Assembly: GCF_019702945.1 (NCBI RefSeq)
Contig: NZ_AP024749.1
Span: 434,001 to 498,000 of the forward strand
Source: Flavobacterium okayamense
Lineage (GTDB): Bacteria > Bacteroidota > Bacteroidia > Flavobacteriales > Flavobacteriaceae
Direction: 5' to 3'
Length of the DNA stretch: 64,000 bases
Shown here: in pieces, positions 54,298 to 63,597 of the stretch
Layout: every line of letters begins with the position of its first letter
Position numbering within the stretch: the stretch's first letter is position 1
Notes under the pieces: model-generated
The model's input: only the letters and a program-made list of their open reading frames with translations
What the model was told of the DNA's origin: nothing
Databases searched by the model: none
Made by a program: the position numbers and the translations under genes

Positions 54298-54548
54298 TTA
54301 AAGTTTTTTTATTGCATAAAATGTTATTTTTTTAAACTTATTTTTTATTTTGTTACAAATCAATATTATACAGCTTATTTGTTTAAAATATGTAACAATT
54401 ACTTTTTGAAAATTTATTATTAAACATTTATTTATCTATTACAAATACTACTTTTACAAATCGAGAGTTATAGTATTTATGAAGCAAATAGGTTTCTTTT
54501 GGTTGTTGTTGTTTTTCATTTCGAGTGTACATGCTCAAGAAGTGGAAA
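54291..54548 (+). repeat. Right direct repeat flanking the island, leads into the intact beta-barrel gene
   Basis: Counterpart of 46897-47113. It includes about 41 extra nt (54317-54357) absent from the left copy, then the nearly identical core 54393-54548 with the ATG at 54479. The repeat boundaries coincide with the ends of the peptide-export island. Confidence 0.92.
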
Positions 54549-57500
54549 AAAATTACCAATCGAAAAAAATTGCGGTTTCAAACGATACCATTTCGCTTGC
54601 TAAAGAAAGCTTAAACCCCAAACATTTTGAAGTTTTAGACAAACTGGGCAACAAAATAGATTCCGCCGCTTACGAAGTCAACTTTGAAAAAGGCTTTTTG
54701 CTTTTTAAATCGAATGTACAAGATTCGGTTACCGTAAATTATCTAACCTATCCAAAATTCTTAACAAAAGAATATGCTATTTACGATGATAGCAAAGTAG
54801 TTCCTAACGAAAGCGGTCAGCTTTTTGTAACGGGTAACGAACAAAAAAATAAATTTCAACCTTTTGATGGATTAAATACTTCGGGAAGTATTTCACGAGG
54901 CATTACGGTTGGAAATAACCAAAATACGGTGGTGAATTCCAATTTAGATTTACAAATCACAGGAAAAATTTCCGATAAAGTTAGTTTACGCGCTTCCATT
55001 CAAGATAGCAACATTCCGTTGCAAGATGGCGGCTATTCTCAAAAATTAGATGAATTTGACCAAATTTTCATCGAACTATTTTCTGATAATTGGAGCATTC
55101 GTGCAGGAGATTTATTTTTAGAGAATCGACAATCACAATTTTTAAATTTCAACAAAAAAGTACAAGGTTTATCAACCCGATTTAATTTTGGAAACACTAC
55201 TTCAAAAACTGAAATTCAAGCTTCAGCGGCTTTAGTTCGCGGACAATATGCGCGAAGTACTTTTACCGGTCAAGAAGGGAATCAAGGTCCGTACAAACTA
55301 AAAGGCAACAATAACGAATTGTATGTTTTGGTTATTTCGGGTTCGGAACGAGTTTACGTAAACGGAATTTTACTAAAACGAGGTGAAAACAACGATTACA
55401 CAATCGATTACAACGCTGGCGAAATTACATTTACATCGCTTTTCCCAATTACTTCTGAAATGCGAATTAATATTGAATACCAATATTCTGATAGAAATTT
55501 TACGCGATTTGTAACTTACGGTGGCGCAAAACGTGAAGGTGAAAAATTCACCATTGGTACTTATATTTATTCGGAAAATGATGTAAAAAACCAACCATTG
55601 CAACAAAATTTATCGCAAGAACAAGTTAGTATTCTTCAGAATGCTGGTGATGATATTAGTTTGATGACTGCGCCATCTGCTTATGAAGATTCGTATTCTG
55701 AAAATAAAATTTTATACAGAAAAATACTTGTTGGAACGGAAGAAGTTTTTGAGTTCTCAACCGATGAAAACGAAGTGTTGTACAATGTTCGCTTTAGTTT
55801 TGTGGGAACTAATCAAGGAAGTTATGCTTTAGCGAGTAATAATGCGATTGGAAAAATATACGAATATGCTGGTGCTGGCTTAGGCGATTACGAACCAACT
55901 ATTCCATTGGTTGCGCCAACAAAAATTCAAATTGCAACCGTTTTAGGAGCCTACACTCCTACCGAAAAAACTAATATTGATTTTGAAATTGCGGTTTCTA
56001 ATAACGACAGAAATCTCTATTCTGGAATTGACGATAATGACAATCAAGGAATTGCCGCAAAAGTGAATGCCAATCAACGATTGTATTCTGGAAGCTTTTT
56101 GTTGGATGGTTTTGCCAATTTCAATTTAATTCAGAAAGATTTTAGAAGCATTGAGCGTTTGTTCAACATCGAATTTAATCGTGATTGGAACTTGAACAAT
56201 CCTTTAGGCAATCAAAGTTTGTTAATTACCGGAACCAATTTCAATTTTAAAAAGAACGGTTTTGCTAAATATCAATTGGAAAAACTAGACTTTTCAGAAA
56301 ACTTTTCTGGAACAAGACATTTAGTTGAATCTAATTTACGATTCAATAAAACTACACTTTCAACCAATTTTAGTGCTTTATCAAGTGCGAGTGATTATGC
56401 CGATTCAAAATTTATTCGAAATCAAACCATTGGAAAGCATCATTTTGGAAAAAATTGGGTGGGTGCAAGTTTGAGTTTAGAAAACAATCAAGAAACCTTA
56501 GCTTCAACAAATGAATTGAGTAATTTAAGTCAGAAATTTACCGAATACGGAGCGTTTGTTGGCCGTGGCGATTCGACCAAAGTTTTTGTAGAATTAGGCT
56601 ACTTAAACCGAGTTAATGATAGTGTTCAGGATGGAAATTTAAGTCGTGTAAATCGTTCTGATTCATATTATTTAAAATCTCAACTAATCAAAACTGAGAA
56701 AAGTAATTTAAGTCTTTTTGTAAAATACCGAAATTTAAAATATACTGATGAAACACGACAAAATGAACCTTCATTGAATTCGAGAGTTTTGTATAGCAAT
56801 AATTTCTTCAACAATTTGTTACAAAGCACATCAACTTACGAAACGTCATCGGGAACGATTCCTCAACAAGAGTTTACGTATCTTGAAGTTGAACCTGGAC
56901 AAGGTGTTTACACTTGGATTGATTACAACAACAACGGCATTCAAGAATTACAAGAATTTGAAATTGCACCGTTTCCTGATCAAGCAAAATATGTTCGTGT
57001 GTTTTTACCTAACCAGATTTTTATTCGAACACATCAAAATAGATTTTCACAATCATTAAACTTTAATGGATTGGTTTGGCAAAACGATAGTGGTTTCAAG
57101 AAGTTTCTATCGCATTTTTACAATCAATTTTCGTTTTTAGTGGAACGAAAAATTATTCGTGATGGTAATAATTTTGATTTCAATCCTTTTTCAAATTCTG
57201 ATGAAATGATTGGATTAAATAATAGTTTTAGAAACAGTTTGTTTTACAATCGCGGTAAGCAGAAGCACTCTGTAACCTATACATACTTGAACAATCAATT
57301 AAAAAATCTTTTGAATATTGGAAGTCAAGAAACCAAACAATTTTCACATCAAGTAAATTACCAGCATCTCATTGCGAAATCTTGGTTAACACAATTAACT
57401 TCATCTATTGGAAATTCAAAAAGTGATGTTGAAAATTATGCCACTAGAAATTTTGACATTGACAACTACGCTATCCAACCAAAATTATCCTATATTTTTT

Positions 57501-57859
57501 CTAAAAATGCGAGTTGGGATATTTTCTACGAATTCAAAAATCAATTGAATCAAATAAACAACCAAGAAGAACTCAATCAAAGCCGATTAGGAACAGCTTT
57601 TAACTTTAATAGTGAAAAAGGATTTACACTAACAGGAGAATATTCTTATTATAATAATGATTTTACAGGCAACCAACTTTCACCAGTAGCTTTCCAAATG
57701 TTACAAGGTTTACAAGCTGGAAAAAATAGTGTTTGGCAATTTTTATTACAGAAAAATATTACACAGTATTTAGACATAAATATTAATTATCAAGGAAGAA
57801 AATCAGAAACCTCACAAACGATTCATACGGGTAATATTCAATTAAGAGCCTTTTTTTAA
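54479..57859 (+). CDS. Predicted large outer-membrane beta-barrel or surface protein
   Basis: A 1126-residue protein with signal peptide 1-20 (FFISSVHAQ). The N-terminal ~120 residues are beta-rich. A region at about 130-360 reads GSISRGITVGNNQNTVVNS, KVSLRASIQDSNIPLQDGG and DYTIDYNAGEITFTS, patterns also seen in SprA-type outer-membrane proteins. From about 370 to the end, alternating aromatic/polar strands and the terminal aromatic IQLRAFF suggest a porin-like barrel ending in Phe. I do not assign a function. Length (1126) is far below SprA (~2400). The gene precedes a T9SS type B protein. Its first 23 codons are duplicated left of the island. Confidence 0.88.
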   Translation: MKQIGFFWLLLFFISSVHAQEVEKNYQSKKIAVSNDTISLAKESLNPKHFEVLDKLGNKIDSAAYEVNFEKGFLLFKSNVQDSVTVNYLTYPKFLTKEYAIYDDSKVVPNESGQLFVTGNEQKNKFQPFDGLNTSGSISRGITVGNNQNTVVNSNLDLQITGKISDKVSLRASIQDSNIPLQDGGYSQKLDEFDQIFIELFSDNWSIRAGDLFLENRQSQFLNFNKKVQGLSTRFNFGNTTSKTEIQASAALVRGQYARSTFTGQEGNQGPYKLKGNNNELYVLVISGSERVYVNGILLKRGENNDYTIDYNAGEITFTSLFPITSEMRINIEYQYSDRNFTRFVTYGGAKREGEKFTIGTYIYSENDVKNQPLQQNLSQEQVSILQNAGDDISLMTAPSAYEDSYSENKILYRKILVGTEEVFEFSTDENEVLYNVRFSFVGTNQGSYALASNNAIGKIYEYAGAGLGDYEPTIPLVAPTKIQIATVLGAYTPTEKTNIDFEIAVSNNDRNLYSGIDDNDNQGIAAKVNANQRLYSGSFLLDGFANFNLIQKDFRSIERLFNIEFNRDWNLNNPLGNQSLLITGTNFNFKKNGFAKYQLEKLDFSENFSGTRHLVESNLRFNKTTLSTNFSALSSASDYADSKFIRNQTIGKHHFGKNWVGASLSLENNQETLASTNELSNLSQKFTEYGAFVGRGDSTKVFVELGYLNRVNDSVQDGNLSRVNRSDSYYLKSQLIKTEKSNLSLFVKYRNLKYTDETRQNEPSLNSRVLYSNNFFNNLLQSTSTYETSSGTIPQQEFTYLEVEPGQGVYTWIDYNNNGIQELQEFEIAPFPDQAKYVRVFLPNQIFIRTHQNRFSQSLNFNGLVWQNDSGFKKFLSHFYNQFSFLVERKIIRDGNNFDFNPFSNSDEMIGLNNSFRNSLFYNRGKQKHSVTYTYLNNQLKNLLNIGSQETKQFSHQVNYQHLIAKSWLTQLTSSIGNSKSDVENYATRNFDIDNYAIQPKLSYIFSKNASWDIFYEFKNQLNQINNQEELNQSRLGTAFNFNSEKGFTLTGEYSYYNNDFTGNQLSPVAFQMLQGLQAGKNSVWQFLLQKNITQYLDININYQGRKSETSQTIHTGNIQLRAFF

Positions 57860-57892
57860 CTTTTTATTCAAGTCTATTCCTTATAAAGTTTG

Positions 57893-57900
57893 TAAATTTG
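57893..57900 (+). promoter_or_regulatory. Probable -7 promoter box (TAAATTTG) for second T9SS type B gene
   Basis: An exact TAnnTTTG match, 28 nt before the GTG start at 57929. Confidence 0.55.
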
Positions 57901-57928
57901 TGAAATTTTAACAAAAACAACCCTACAC

Positions 57929-60900
57929 GTGAAAAAGTTAAATATTATATTTTTTTTATTAGTTTTCAGTTTATGTGTTAATGCTCAATTGAGTAACAAA
58001 CACTGGATTCCGCCTTTACATGCTAATGAGACTTTTGATTCAAGTTTAATTAAGCAACATTATATTTATCTATCAACTCCAGAACCAACTCCTTTTCAAG
58101 TTACAATTAAGGATGGTTCAGGAAATCCATTTAATTTAGGAACTTATACTATTTCTCAAGGAAATCCTATTAGAGTTACAATTGGTAGTGCACAACCCTC
58201 TACCATGATGGTTGACAGAGAAGATGTTGGGCATGTTATTTCTGGAAAAGGATTAATTCTTGAAGCTCAATATGATTTTTATGTAAACTTTAGAGTCCGT
58301 GCAGATAACCATGCAGAATTTTTAGCTTCAAAAGGGAGAACTGGTGTAGGAAAAGTTTTCCGTTTGGGAAGTTTACCTCAAAATGATTTCGGTACTATTA
58401 GAAATTTTGTTTCTAGTTTTATGGCTACTGAAGATAATACAACTGTAAATTTATCTCAATACGACTCAACAATAATCTTTATTAACGGAAATAGTACTTT
58501 TAGTAGTGCTAATCAAACTTTTACTTTAAATGAAGGCGAAAGTGTTGTTGTTTCAGGTTATTCCGAATCTAATGTAGCCAATTTAAATGGATTTGTTGGT
58601 GCACTTTTAGAATCGGACAAACCTATAGTAGTAAACACTGGTAATTTAGCAGGAGGGATGAATAATGCTGGTATGGGGCAAGATTTTAATCTAGACCAAA
58701 TTGTCCCATTAGAACAAGTGGGTCAAGAATATGTAATAATGAAAGGAAATGGAAGTGATATAACCGAACACCCTCTTGTTATAGCTCATGAAGACAACAC
58801 TGAAATATACATAAATGGTAGTGCTACTCCAATTATAACAATTAATGCTGGTCAATATTTTTTAATTCCAACTTCTTCTTTTATAGGACCTGGAACAAAT
58901 AAAAACATGTATATCTACACTTCAAAAAAATCATTTTTGTATCAAATTGTTGGAGGTAGTTTATCTGATGCAACTTCCGGATTTTATTTTATTCCACCAT
59001 TGAGTTGTTTTTGGCAAAATAGTGTTGATTTAATTCCTTCTATCAATGAAATTGGAACTCAAACCGATTTTAATGGTAACTTAATCATTGCAACAGAAGC
59101 TGGATCTACAGTTAGTATAAATGGCACACCGACAACTTCAACACCTCTTATTGTTACTGGAAATCCGAATTGGGAAACCTACAGAGTTACTAACTTAACA
59201 GGTAATGTAAGTATTGAATCTACAGGTGCTTTAGCAGTAGGTGTATTTTCGGCAAGTGGTAATGCTGGGATTGGAGGTTATTTTTCTGGATTTGGAAGTA
59301 CGCCTAGCGACACAACGATAGACGTATGTACAGGATCTATAATTGATTTATTCGACAAAATACCTGGCAACCCTGAACCAGGAGGAAATTGGGAATACAA
59401 TGGAGCTCCAAGAAATCCAAATAATGGTCTTTTTGATCCTTCAACAGATCCAATTGGAACTTATACATATACATTTTCTAAAACCTGTGATGGTATAGTA
59501 AGAACAATTCCAATTGACATTGTTATCAATTCTATTCAGCCAGGGCCAAATGTTGGTGCTTCATCTTCAAAATCTTACTGTGTGACTGATACATCGGAAG
59601 ATTTAACAAATGTTTTAGGAACAAATATCACAACAGGTGGTAATTGGACATTTAATGGAAATCCTCGTCCTGACGGTATAATTGATCCTTCTGTAGATCT
59701 GTCAGGGTTATACACTTATACAATTCCTGCCCAAGGTGTTTGTGATGCTGTTTCAGCAACAATAACAGTAGCAATAAACCCATCGCCTCAACTCGAGTCT
59801 GTTTCTGATTTTTTACTTTGCGATGACACAAACTCTGGTTCGGACACTGATGGAATGTCTGTTTTTAACTTAAACTTAAAAAACGCTGAGGTTTTTGGAT
59901 TACAAACTAACGTATCTGTAAAATACTATGAAGACATTTCAGATGCTGAAAATGAAAACACTAATAACATTACTTCAATAACAGCTAGTACTGGGAAAAT
60001 AATCTATTTTCGTATTGAAAATAATTTTGGTTGTTATCTAGTCGGTAATTTTTCATTAATTGTAAATCCAAAACCAAGTTTAACAATAACAACAATATCG
60101 CTAAAACAATGTGATAATGACACCGACACTATTGCCGATTTTGTTTTAACCGAAGCAAATGATTTAATTACTAGTGACACTAATGTAACTTTTACATATT
60201 TTACATCTTTCAATGGAGCAAACACTAATAATAGTTCATTACAAATTTTAAACCCTGATCAATTTTCTGCTGCTAATGGAAGTTCAATATGGGTTAGAGT
60301 TGAAAATCAATTTGGGTGCCATCGAGTTGCTCAAATTAATCTAGTTGTTTCAACAACTCAATTCCCTTCTTCATTTATTCCTCAAGAATATCCGGTATGT
60401 GATATTTATAGAGATGTAAACGATGTTGATAATGATGGTTTTGATTACTTTGATATTGATGATTTCTACACAAATGACATTATTAATGCTTTCCCATTAT
60501 CACAACAACCATTTTTAGAAGTTTCATATTATGAAAATTATGACGATGCAGAATTAGTAATTAATCCAATTCTAAACATCAATAACTATAGAAATATTAT
60601 TGCAGGTGGAAATTCTATCTGGGCAAGAGTGGATAGTCAATTAAATAACGACCCTGGTTGTAAAGGAATTCAAGAATTAGTTTTAGTTGTAAACCCTATC
60701 CCAGAAATAGATTTAGGTGTAAACTTTACACTATGTTTGGATCCAGTAGTGGGAACTGGCTCGCAAATAATAGATGCAACTCCTTCAAATGCTGGAACTT
60801 TTTCTTATGAATGGTTTTCAAATATACCGGGTCTGGATTTAACTGGAGAAACAAACGCTCAATATAACGTTACTGAACCAGGAACCTATAGTGTTTTGGT

Positions 60901-61450
60901 TACTAATCTTACAACAGGTTGTCAAAATACTGATGATATTACCGCTACATTCTCTTCAGAACCTGCAACATTTGAAGCTTCCGTTACTACTGAACCTTTT
61001 TCTCCGGGATTAAGTACAATTGTAGGTTTAGCATCTGGTGGATATGGAATTTATGAATATAGTTTAGATTTAGTTAACTGGCAATCAAGCCCAATTTTTA
61101 ATAATATTCCTAATGGAAATCATACTATTTATGTTCGTGATATTCAAGGATGTGGTATTTTAGCTGTTAGCAATCTAATAGCAATAACATATCCTAATTT
61201 CTTTACACCTAATGGTGACGGGTATAATGATACTTGGAATATTTCAAACTTACCTGAAGAATATAATGCTCAAATTCACATATTTGATAGATATGGTAAA
61301 TTTATTAAACAAATTAGTCCTTACGGATTAGGATGGAATGGCACCTATAATGGTGAGTTATTACCCTCTTCTGACTACTGGTTTACGATGAAATATACTG
61401 TAAATAACGAACAAAAAGAATTTAAGTCACATTTTACATTAAAGCGTTAA
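57929..61450 (+). CDS. T9SS type B surface protein with IgGFc-binding-like N-terminal region
   Basis: An 1173-residue protein starting at GTG 57929. The signal peptide ends in VNAQ near residue 20. Residues about 25-460 (LIKQHYIYLSTPEP, MMVDREDVGHVISGKGLILE, HEDNTEIYINGSATPI, SKKSFLYQIVGG) resemble the N-terminal region of IgGFc-binding-type adhesins. Repeated Ig-like modules with cysteines follow. The C-terminal ~85 residues are the gliding-motility-associated sorting domain (FFTPNGDGYNDTWNI, IHIFDRYGKFIKQISP, SSDYWFTMKY), so it is exported by T9SS to the surface. The stop codon overlaps the next ATG (TAATG), so an intracellular crotonase is translated from the same message. Confidence 0.93.
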   Translation: MKKLNIIFFLLVFSLCVNAQLSNKHWIPPLHANETFDSSLIKQHYIYLSTPEPTPFQVTIKDGSGNPFNLGTYTISQGNPIRVTIGSAQPSTMMVDREDVGHVISGKGLILEAQYDFYVNFRVRADNHAEFLASKGRTGVGKVFRLGSLPQNDFGTIRNFVSSFMATEDNTTVNLSQYDSTIIFINGNSTFSSANQTFTLNEGESVVVSGYSESNVANLNGFVGALLESDKPIVVNTGNLAGGMNNAGMGQDFNLDQIVPLEQVGQEYVIMKGNGSDITEHPLVIAHEDNTEIYINGSATPIITINAGQYFLIPTSSFIGPGTNKNMYIYTSKKSFLYQIVGGSLSDATSGFYFIPPLSCFWQNSVDLIPSINEIGTQTDFNGNLIIATEAGSTVSINGTPTTSTPLIVTGNPNWETYRVTNLTGNVSIESTGALAVGVFSASGNAGIGGYFSGFGSTPSDTTIDVCTGSIIDLFDKIPGNPEPGGNWEYNGAPRNPNNGLFDPSTDPIGTYTYTFSKTCDGIVRTIPIDIVINSIQPGPNVGASSSKSYCVTDTSEDLTNVLGTNITTGGNWTFNGNPRPDGIIDPSVDLSGLYTYTIPAQGVCDAVSATITVAINPSPQLESVSDFLLCDDTNSGSDTDGMSVFNLNLKNAEVFGLQTNVSVKYYEDISDAENENTNNITSITASTGKIIYFRIENNFGCYLVGNFSLIVNPKPSLTITTISLKQCDNDTDTIADFVLTEANDLITSDTNVTFTYFTSFNGANTNNSSLQILNPDQFSAANGSSIWVRVENQFGCHRVAQINLVVSTTQFPSSFIPQEYPVCDIYRDVNDVDNDGFDYFDIDDFYTNDIINAFPLSQQPFLEVSYYENYDDAELVINPILNINNYRNIIAGGNSIWARVDSQLNNDPGCKGIQELVLVVNPIPEIDLGVNFTLCLDPVVGTGSQIIDATPSNAGTFSYEWFSNIPGLDLTGETNAQYNVTEPGTYSVLVTNLTTGCQNTDDITATFSSEPATFEASVTTEPFSPGLSTIVGLASGGYGIYEYSLDLVNWQSSPIFNNIPNGNHTIYVRDIQGCGILAVSNLIAITYPNFFTPNGDGYNDTWNISNLPEEYNAQIHIFDRYGKFIKQISPYGLGWNGTYNGELLPSSDYWFTMKYTVNNEQKEFKSHFTLKR

Positions 61451-62205
61451 TGGAAGGAAAAATCTCTGTAGAAATAAAAGAAAACATTGCTACGGTCAGT
61501 TTTTATAACCCAGCTAGTAATTCTTTCCCAAGTTCACAACTTCAATTGTTAACTGATACATTATATGATTTAAATAAAAATAAATCAGTTGTATTAATCA
61601 TACTTAAAAGTGAAGGTGAAGGCGCTTTTTGTGCAGGCGCTTCATTCGACGAACTTCTACAAGTTACTAATTTAGAAGAAGGTAATAGATTTTTCTCGGG
61701 GTTTGCTAACGTTATAAATGCCATGCGAAAATCTAATAAATTAATTGTTGGTCGTATACATGGTAAAGCTGTTGGTGGCGGTGTTGGAATTATGGCTGCT
61801 TGTGATTATACTTTCGCAACTGAAAAAGTAGCTGTAAAATTATCTGAGTTAGCTATAGGAATAGGACCATTTGTTATTGAACCTGCAGTAAGTAAAAAAA
61901 TTGGAAAAGCTGCAATGGCAGAAATGACATTAGCAGCAACGGAATGGAAATCTTCTCAGTGGGCATTTGATAAAGGACTTATTTCTAAATTATTTCATAC
62001 AACGGAAGAAATGGATAATAACCTTAGTTCTTTTTCAAAGCAATTAGCTAGTTTTAATCCAGAAGCTTTATATGAAATGAAAAAAGTAATTTGGGAAGGA
62101 ACCGAAGATTGGGATCATCTACTTTATGAAAGAGCTGCAATATCTGGTCGACTTGTTTTATCAGAATTTACTAGAAACGCTTTAAATGAATTCAAAAAAT
62201 CATGA
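61450..62205 (+). CDS. Enoyl-CoA hydratase/isomerase (crotonase) family protein
   Basis: A 251-residue cytosolic enzyme. The oxyanion-hole motifs are FCAGASFDELLQ and GKAVGGGVGIMAACDYTFATE. Two glutamates that act in enoyl-CoA hydratase have counterparts in LSELAIGIGP and AAMAEMTLAATE, so hydration of an enoyl-CoA is plausible. The substrate could be a fatty acid, branched-chain amino acid or other intermediate. It overlaps the T9SS gene by one base and the small membrane protein gene by 4 nt. Confidence 0.92.
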   Translation: MEGKISVEIKENIATVSFYNPASNSFPSSQLQLLTDTLYDLNKNKSVVLIILKSEGEGAFCAGASFDELLQVTNLEEGNRFFSGFANVINAMRKSNKLIVGRIHGKAVGGGVGIMAACDYTFATEKVAVKLSELAIGIGPFVIEPAVSKKIGKAAMAEMTLAATEWKSSQWAFDKGLISKLFHTTEEMDNNLSSFSKQLASFNPEALYEMKKVIWEGTEDWDHLLYERAAISGRLVLSEFTRNALNEFKKS

Positions 62206-62390
62206 TTCCAACTTTAATAAGTTTACTTCAAAAAGTAAACATAGAAGAGAAGATTAAAAATGCTCCTGATCAAGGGTATGAAATAGGTGTAGTTATTGGA
62301 ACTTATTTACCTTTCATTGTCTTAATCATCATTGCGTATTCTACCTATTTTTATTTTAAGAAAAAAGAAAAAAACAAACCCGAGAACTAA
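62202..62390 (+). CDS. Small single-pass membrane protein
   Basis: A 62-residue protein with one strong helix at about 29-51 (VIGTYLPFIVLIIIAYSTYF) and a Lys-rich cytoplasmic tail. It starts inside the crotonase stop codon (ATGA overlap). No family is recognised. The 3' end overlaps the converging 2OG oxygenase by 4 nt within a shared terminator. Confidence 0.72.
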   Translation: MIPTLISLLQKVNIEEKIKNAPDQGYEIGVVIGTYLPFIVLIIIAYSTYFYFKKKEKNKPEN

Positions 62391-62407
62391 TTCAACTTTC
62401 GGGTTTT
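62375..62407. terminator. Terminator overlapping converging gene ends
   Basis: AAACCCGA (62376-62383) pairs with TCGGGTTT (62399-62406) followed by T on the plus strand; the minus-strand complement also has an A/T-rich flank. It overlaps both stop codons. Confidence 0.65.
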
Positions 62408-63007
62408 TAACCAGCCTGTAATACTTAATCGCATTTGCTCAACCTGACTAACTTCGTGTTCTAAAACCTGACTTTCAAAGATCACTACTCTCCCTTTTAA
62501 TGGGTATACTTTAATTTCTTCTAGAGGCTTAAATATAACTAACTCACCTCCGTATTCAGGTTTCCAATCCTCATCATTTAAATAACAAACAATTGATAAT
62601 TTTCTAGAATCATCGTTCTGAAATGTATCTAAGTGTTTTTTATAAAAAGTTCCCTTAGGATAAACTGCATAATGAAACTCCTTTTCTTGAATTCCAAGAA
62701 AACAAGTTCGGTTCATGTAATTAGTAAAATCATCAATTTTATTGAAAAAAACTTTTTCTTCAGGTAATAAATTGTTTTCGTCTATCCAAGAAATAAAATC
62801 TCCTCTTATAGATTTGATAATTTGTTCTGAGAATTGATTACCAATTGCTGCTTTTCTAAATTCATCTTCATTATATTTCTCTAACAAAAGTGCTCTTAAA
62901 TCTTCAATCTCTTTAAAATTAAAGAAATCATCAACAATAGAAAATTGTTGCTCTAAAAGGTCAATAATAACCTTTTCATACATTGGATTCAATTCAAATT
63001 CACTCAT
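62387..63007 (-). CDS. 2-oxoglutarate/Fe(II)-dependent oxygenase (prolyl 4-hydroxylase-like)
   Basis: A 206-residue enzyme of the double-stranded beta-helix fold. Fe ligands appear in YKKHLDTFQND (HxD) and the distal QVLEHEVSQVE histidine. The 2-oxoglutarate arginine is in MRLSITGWLKTR. YLNDEDWKPEYGGELVIF is typical of the P4H/EGL-9 type. Substrate is probably a protein or peptide residue, but unknown. It has an exact -7 box in the spacer shared with the QueD-type gene. Confidence 0.92.
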   Translation of the reverse strand: MSEFELNPMYEKVIIDLLEQQFSIVDDFFNFKEIEDLRALLLEKYNEDEFRKAAIGNQFSEQIIKSIRGDFISWIDENNLLPEEKVFFNKIDDFTNYMNRTCFLGIQEKEFHYAVYPKGTFYKKHLDTFQNDDSRKLSIVCYLNDEDWKPEYGGELVIFKPLEEIKVYPLKGRVVIFESQVLEHEVSQVEQMRLSITGWLKTRKLN

Positions 63008-63030
63008 AAAAATTAAGCGATAAAAGTGCG

Positions 63031-63038
63031 CAAATATA
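63031..63038 (-). promoter_or_regulatory. Probable -7 promoter box (TATATTTG) for 2OG oxygenase
   Basis: The complement is TATATTTG, exact to TAnnTTTG, 23 nt before ATG 63007. Confidence 0.6.
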
Positions 63039-63077
63039 CATTGAAATTGAATACAAAAAACAAGTGCATTAATTTAT

Positions 63078-63085
63078 TAACTTTG
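63078..63085 (+). promoter_or_regulatory. Probable -7 promoter box (TAACTTTG) for QueD-type gene
   Basis: An exact TAnnTTTG match, 18 nt before ATG 63104. It lies inside the longer reading frame that begins at 63026 and supports the shorter start. Confidence 0.6.
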
Positions 63086-63103
63086 CAAAATATTTTTATT
63101 AGA

Positions 63104-63556
63104 ATGAGTACAATCAGAATTACAAAACAATTCAATTTTGAAACTGGCCATGCACTTTATGGCTACGATGGTAAATGTAAAAATGTTCATGGGCATAGCT
63201 ATAAACTTTCTGTAACAGTTATTGGCAAACCTATAACTGATACTAAAAACGTAAAGTATGGAATGGTCATTGATTTTTCTGATTTAAAAAAAATTGTAAA
63301 AGAAGAAATCGTTGACTTATTTGATCATGCAACAGTCTTTAACAAGAATACACCTCATATAGAATTAGCTGAAGAGTTAAAATCAAGAGGACACCATGTA
63401 ATCTTAGTAGATTATCAGCCAACAAGTGAAAATATGGTTATTGATTTTGCTTTAAAAATAAAAGCAAGACTTCCAGAAGACATTAAATTGTTTTCATTAC
63501 GATTACAAGAAACAGAGAGTTCGTATGCCGAATGGTTTCAAAGTGATAACATATAA
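63104..63556 (+). CDS. queD: 6-carboxytetrahydropterin synthase (QueD-like)
   Basis: A 150-residue tunnelling-fold enzyme. It makes 6-carboxytetrahydropterin from dihydroneopterin triphosphate in queuosine/7-deazaguanine synthesis. Zinc-binding histidines are in FETGHALYG and KNVHGHSYKLSV. The catalytic Asp-His pair is LFDHATVFNKNT, and the C-terminal Glu is in LQETESSYAEW. I start at ATG 63104 (MSTIRITKQFNF), downstream of the -7 box; the frame extends upstream to 63026 but that part does not match the family. Related 6-pyruvoyl-tetrahydropterin synthases cannot be excluded. Confidence 0.93.
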   Translation: MSTIRITKQFNFETGHALYGYDGKCKNVHGHSYKLSVTVIGKPITDTKNVKYGMVIDFSDLKKIVKEEIVDLFDHATVFNKNTPHIELAEELKSRGHHVILVDYQPTSENMVIDFALKIKARLPEDIKLFSLRLQETESSYAEWFQSDNI

Positions 63557-63587
63557 AAAAAGCCACTCAAATGAGTGGCTTTTTTTA
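63554..63587. terminator. Bidirectional terminator
   Basis: AAAGCCACTCA and TGAGTGGCTTT form an 11-bp stem with A and T runs, between the QueD-type gene and the converging OmpA-family gene. Confidence 0.88.
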
Positions 63588-63597
63588 TTTAGAAATA

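Noticed and set aside
46897..54548. Composite transposon or integrative element
   Set aside because: No transposase, integrase, terminal inverted repeats or tRNA attachment site is visible; the repeats are host gene sequence in direct orientation.
54479..57859. Cell-surface protein SprA
   Set aside because: Some strand patterns look alike, but the length is about half of SprA and the key family regions are not recognisable.
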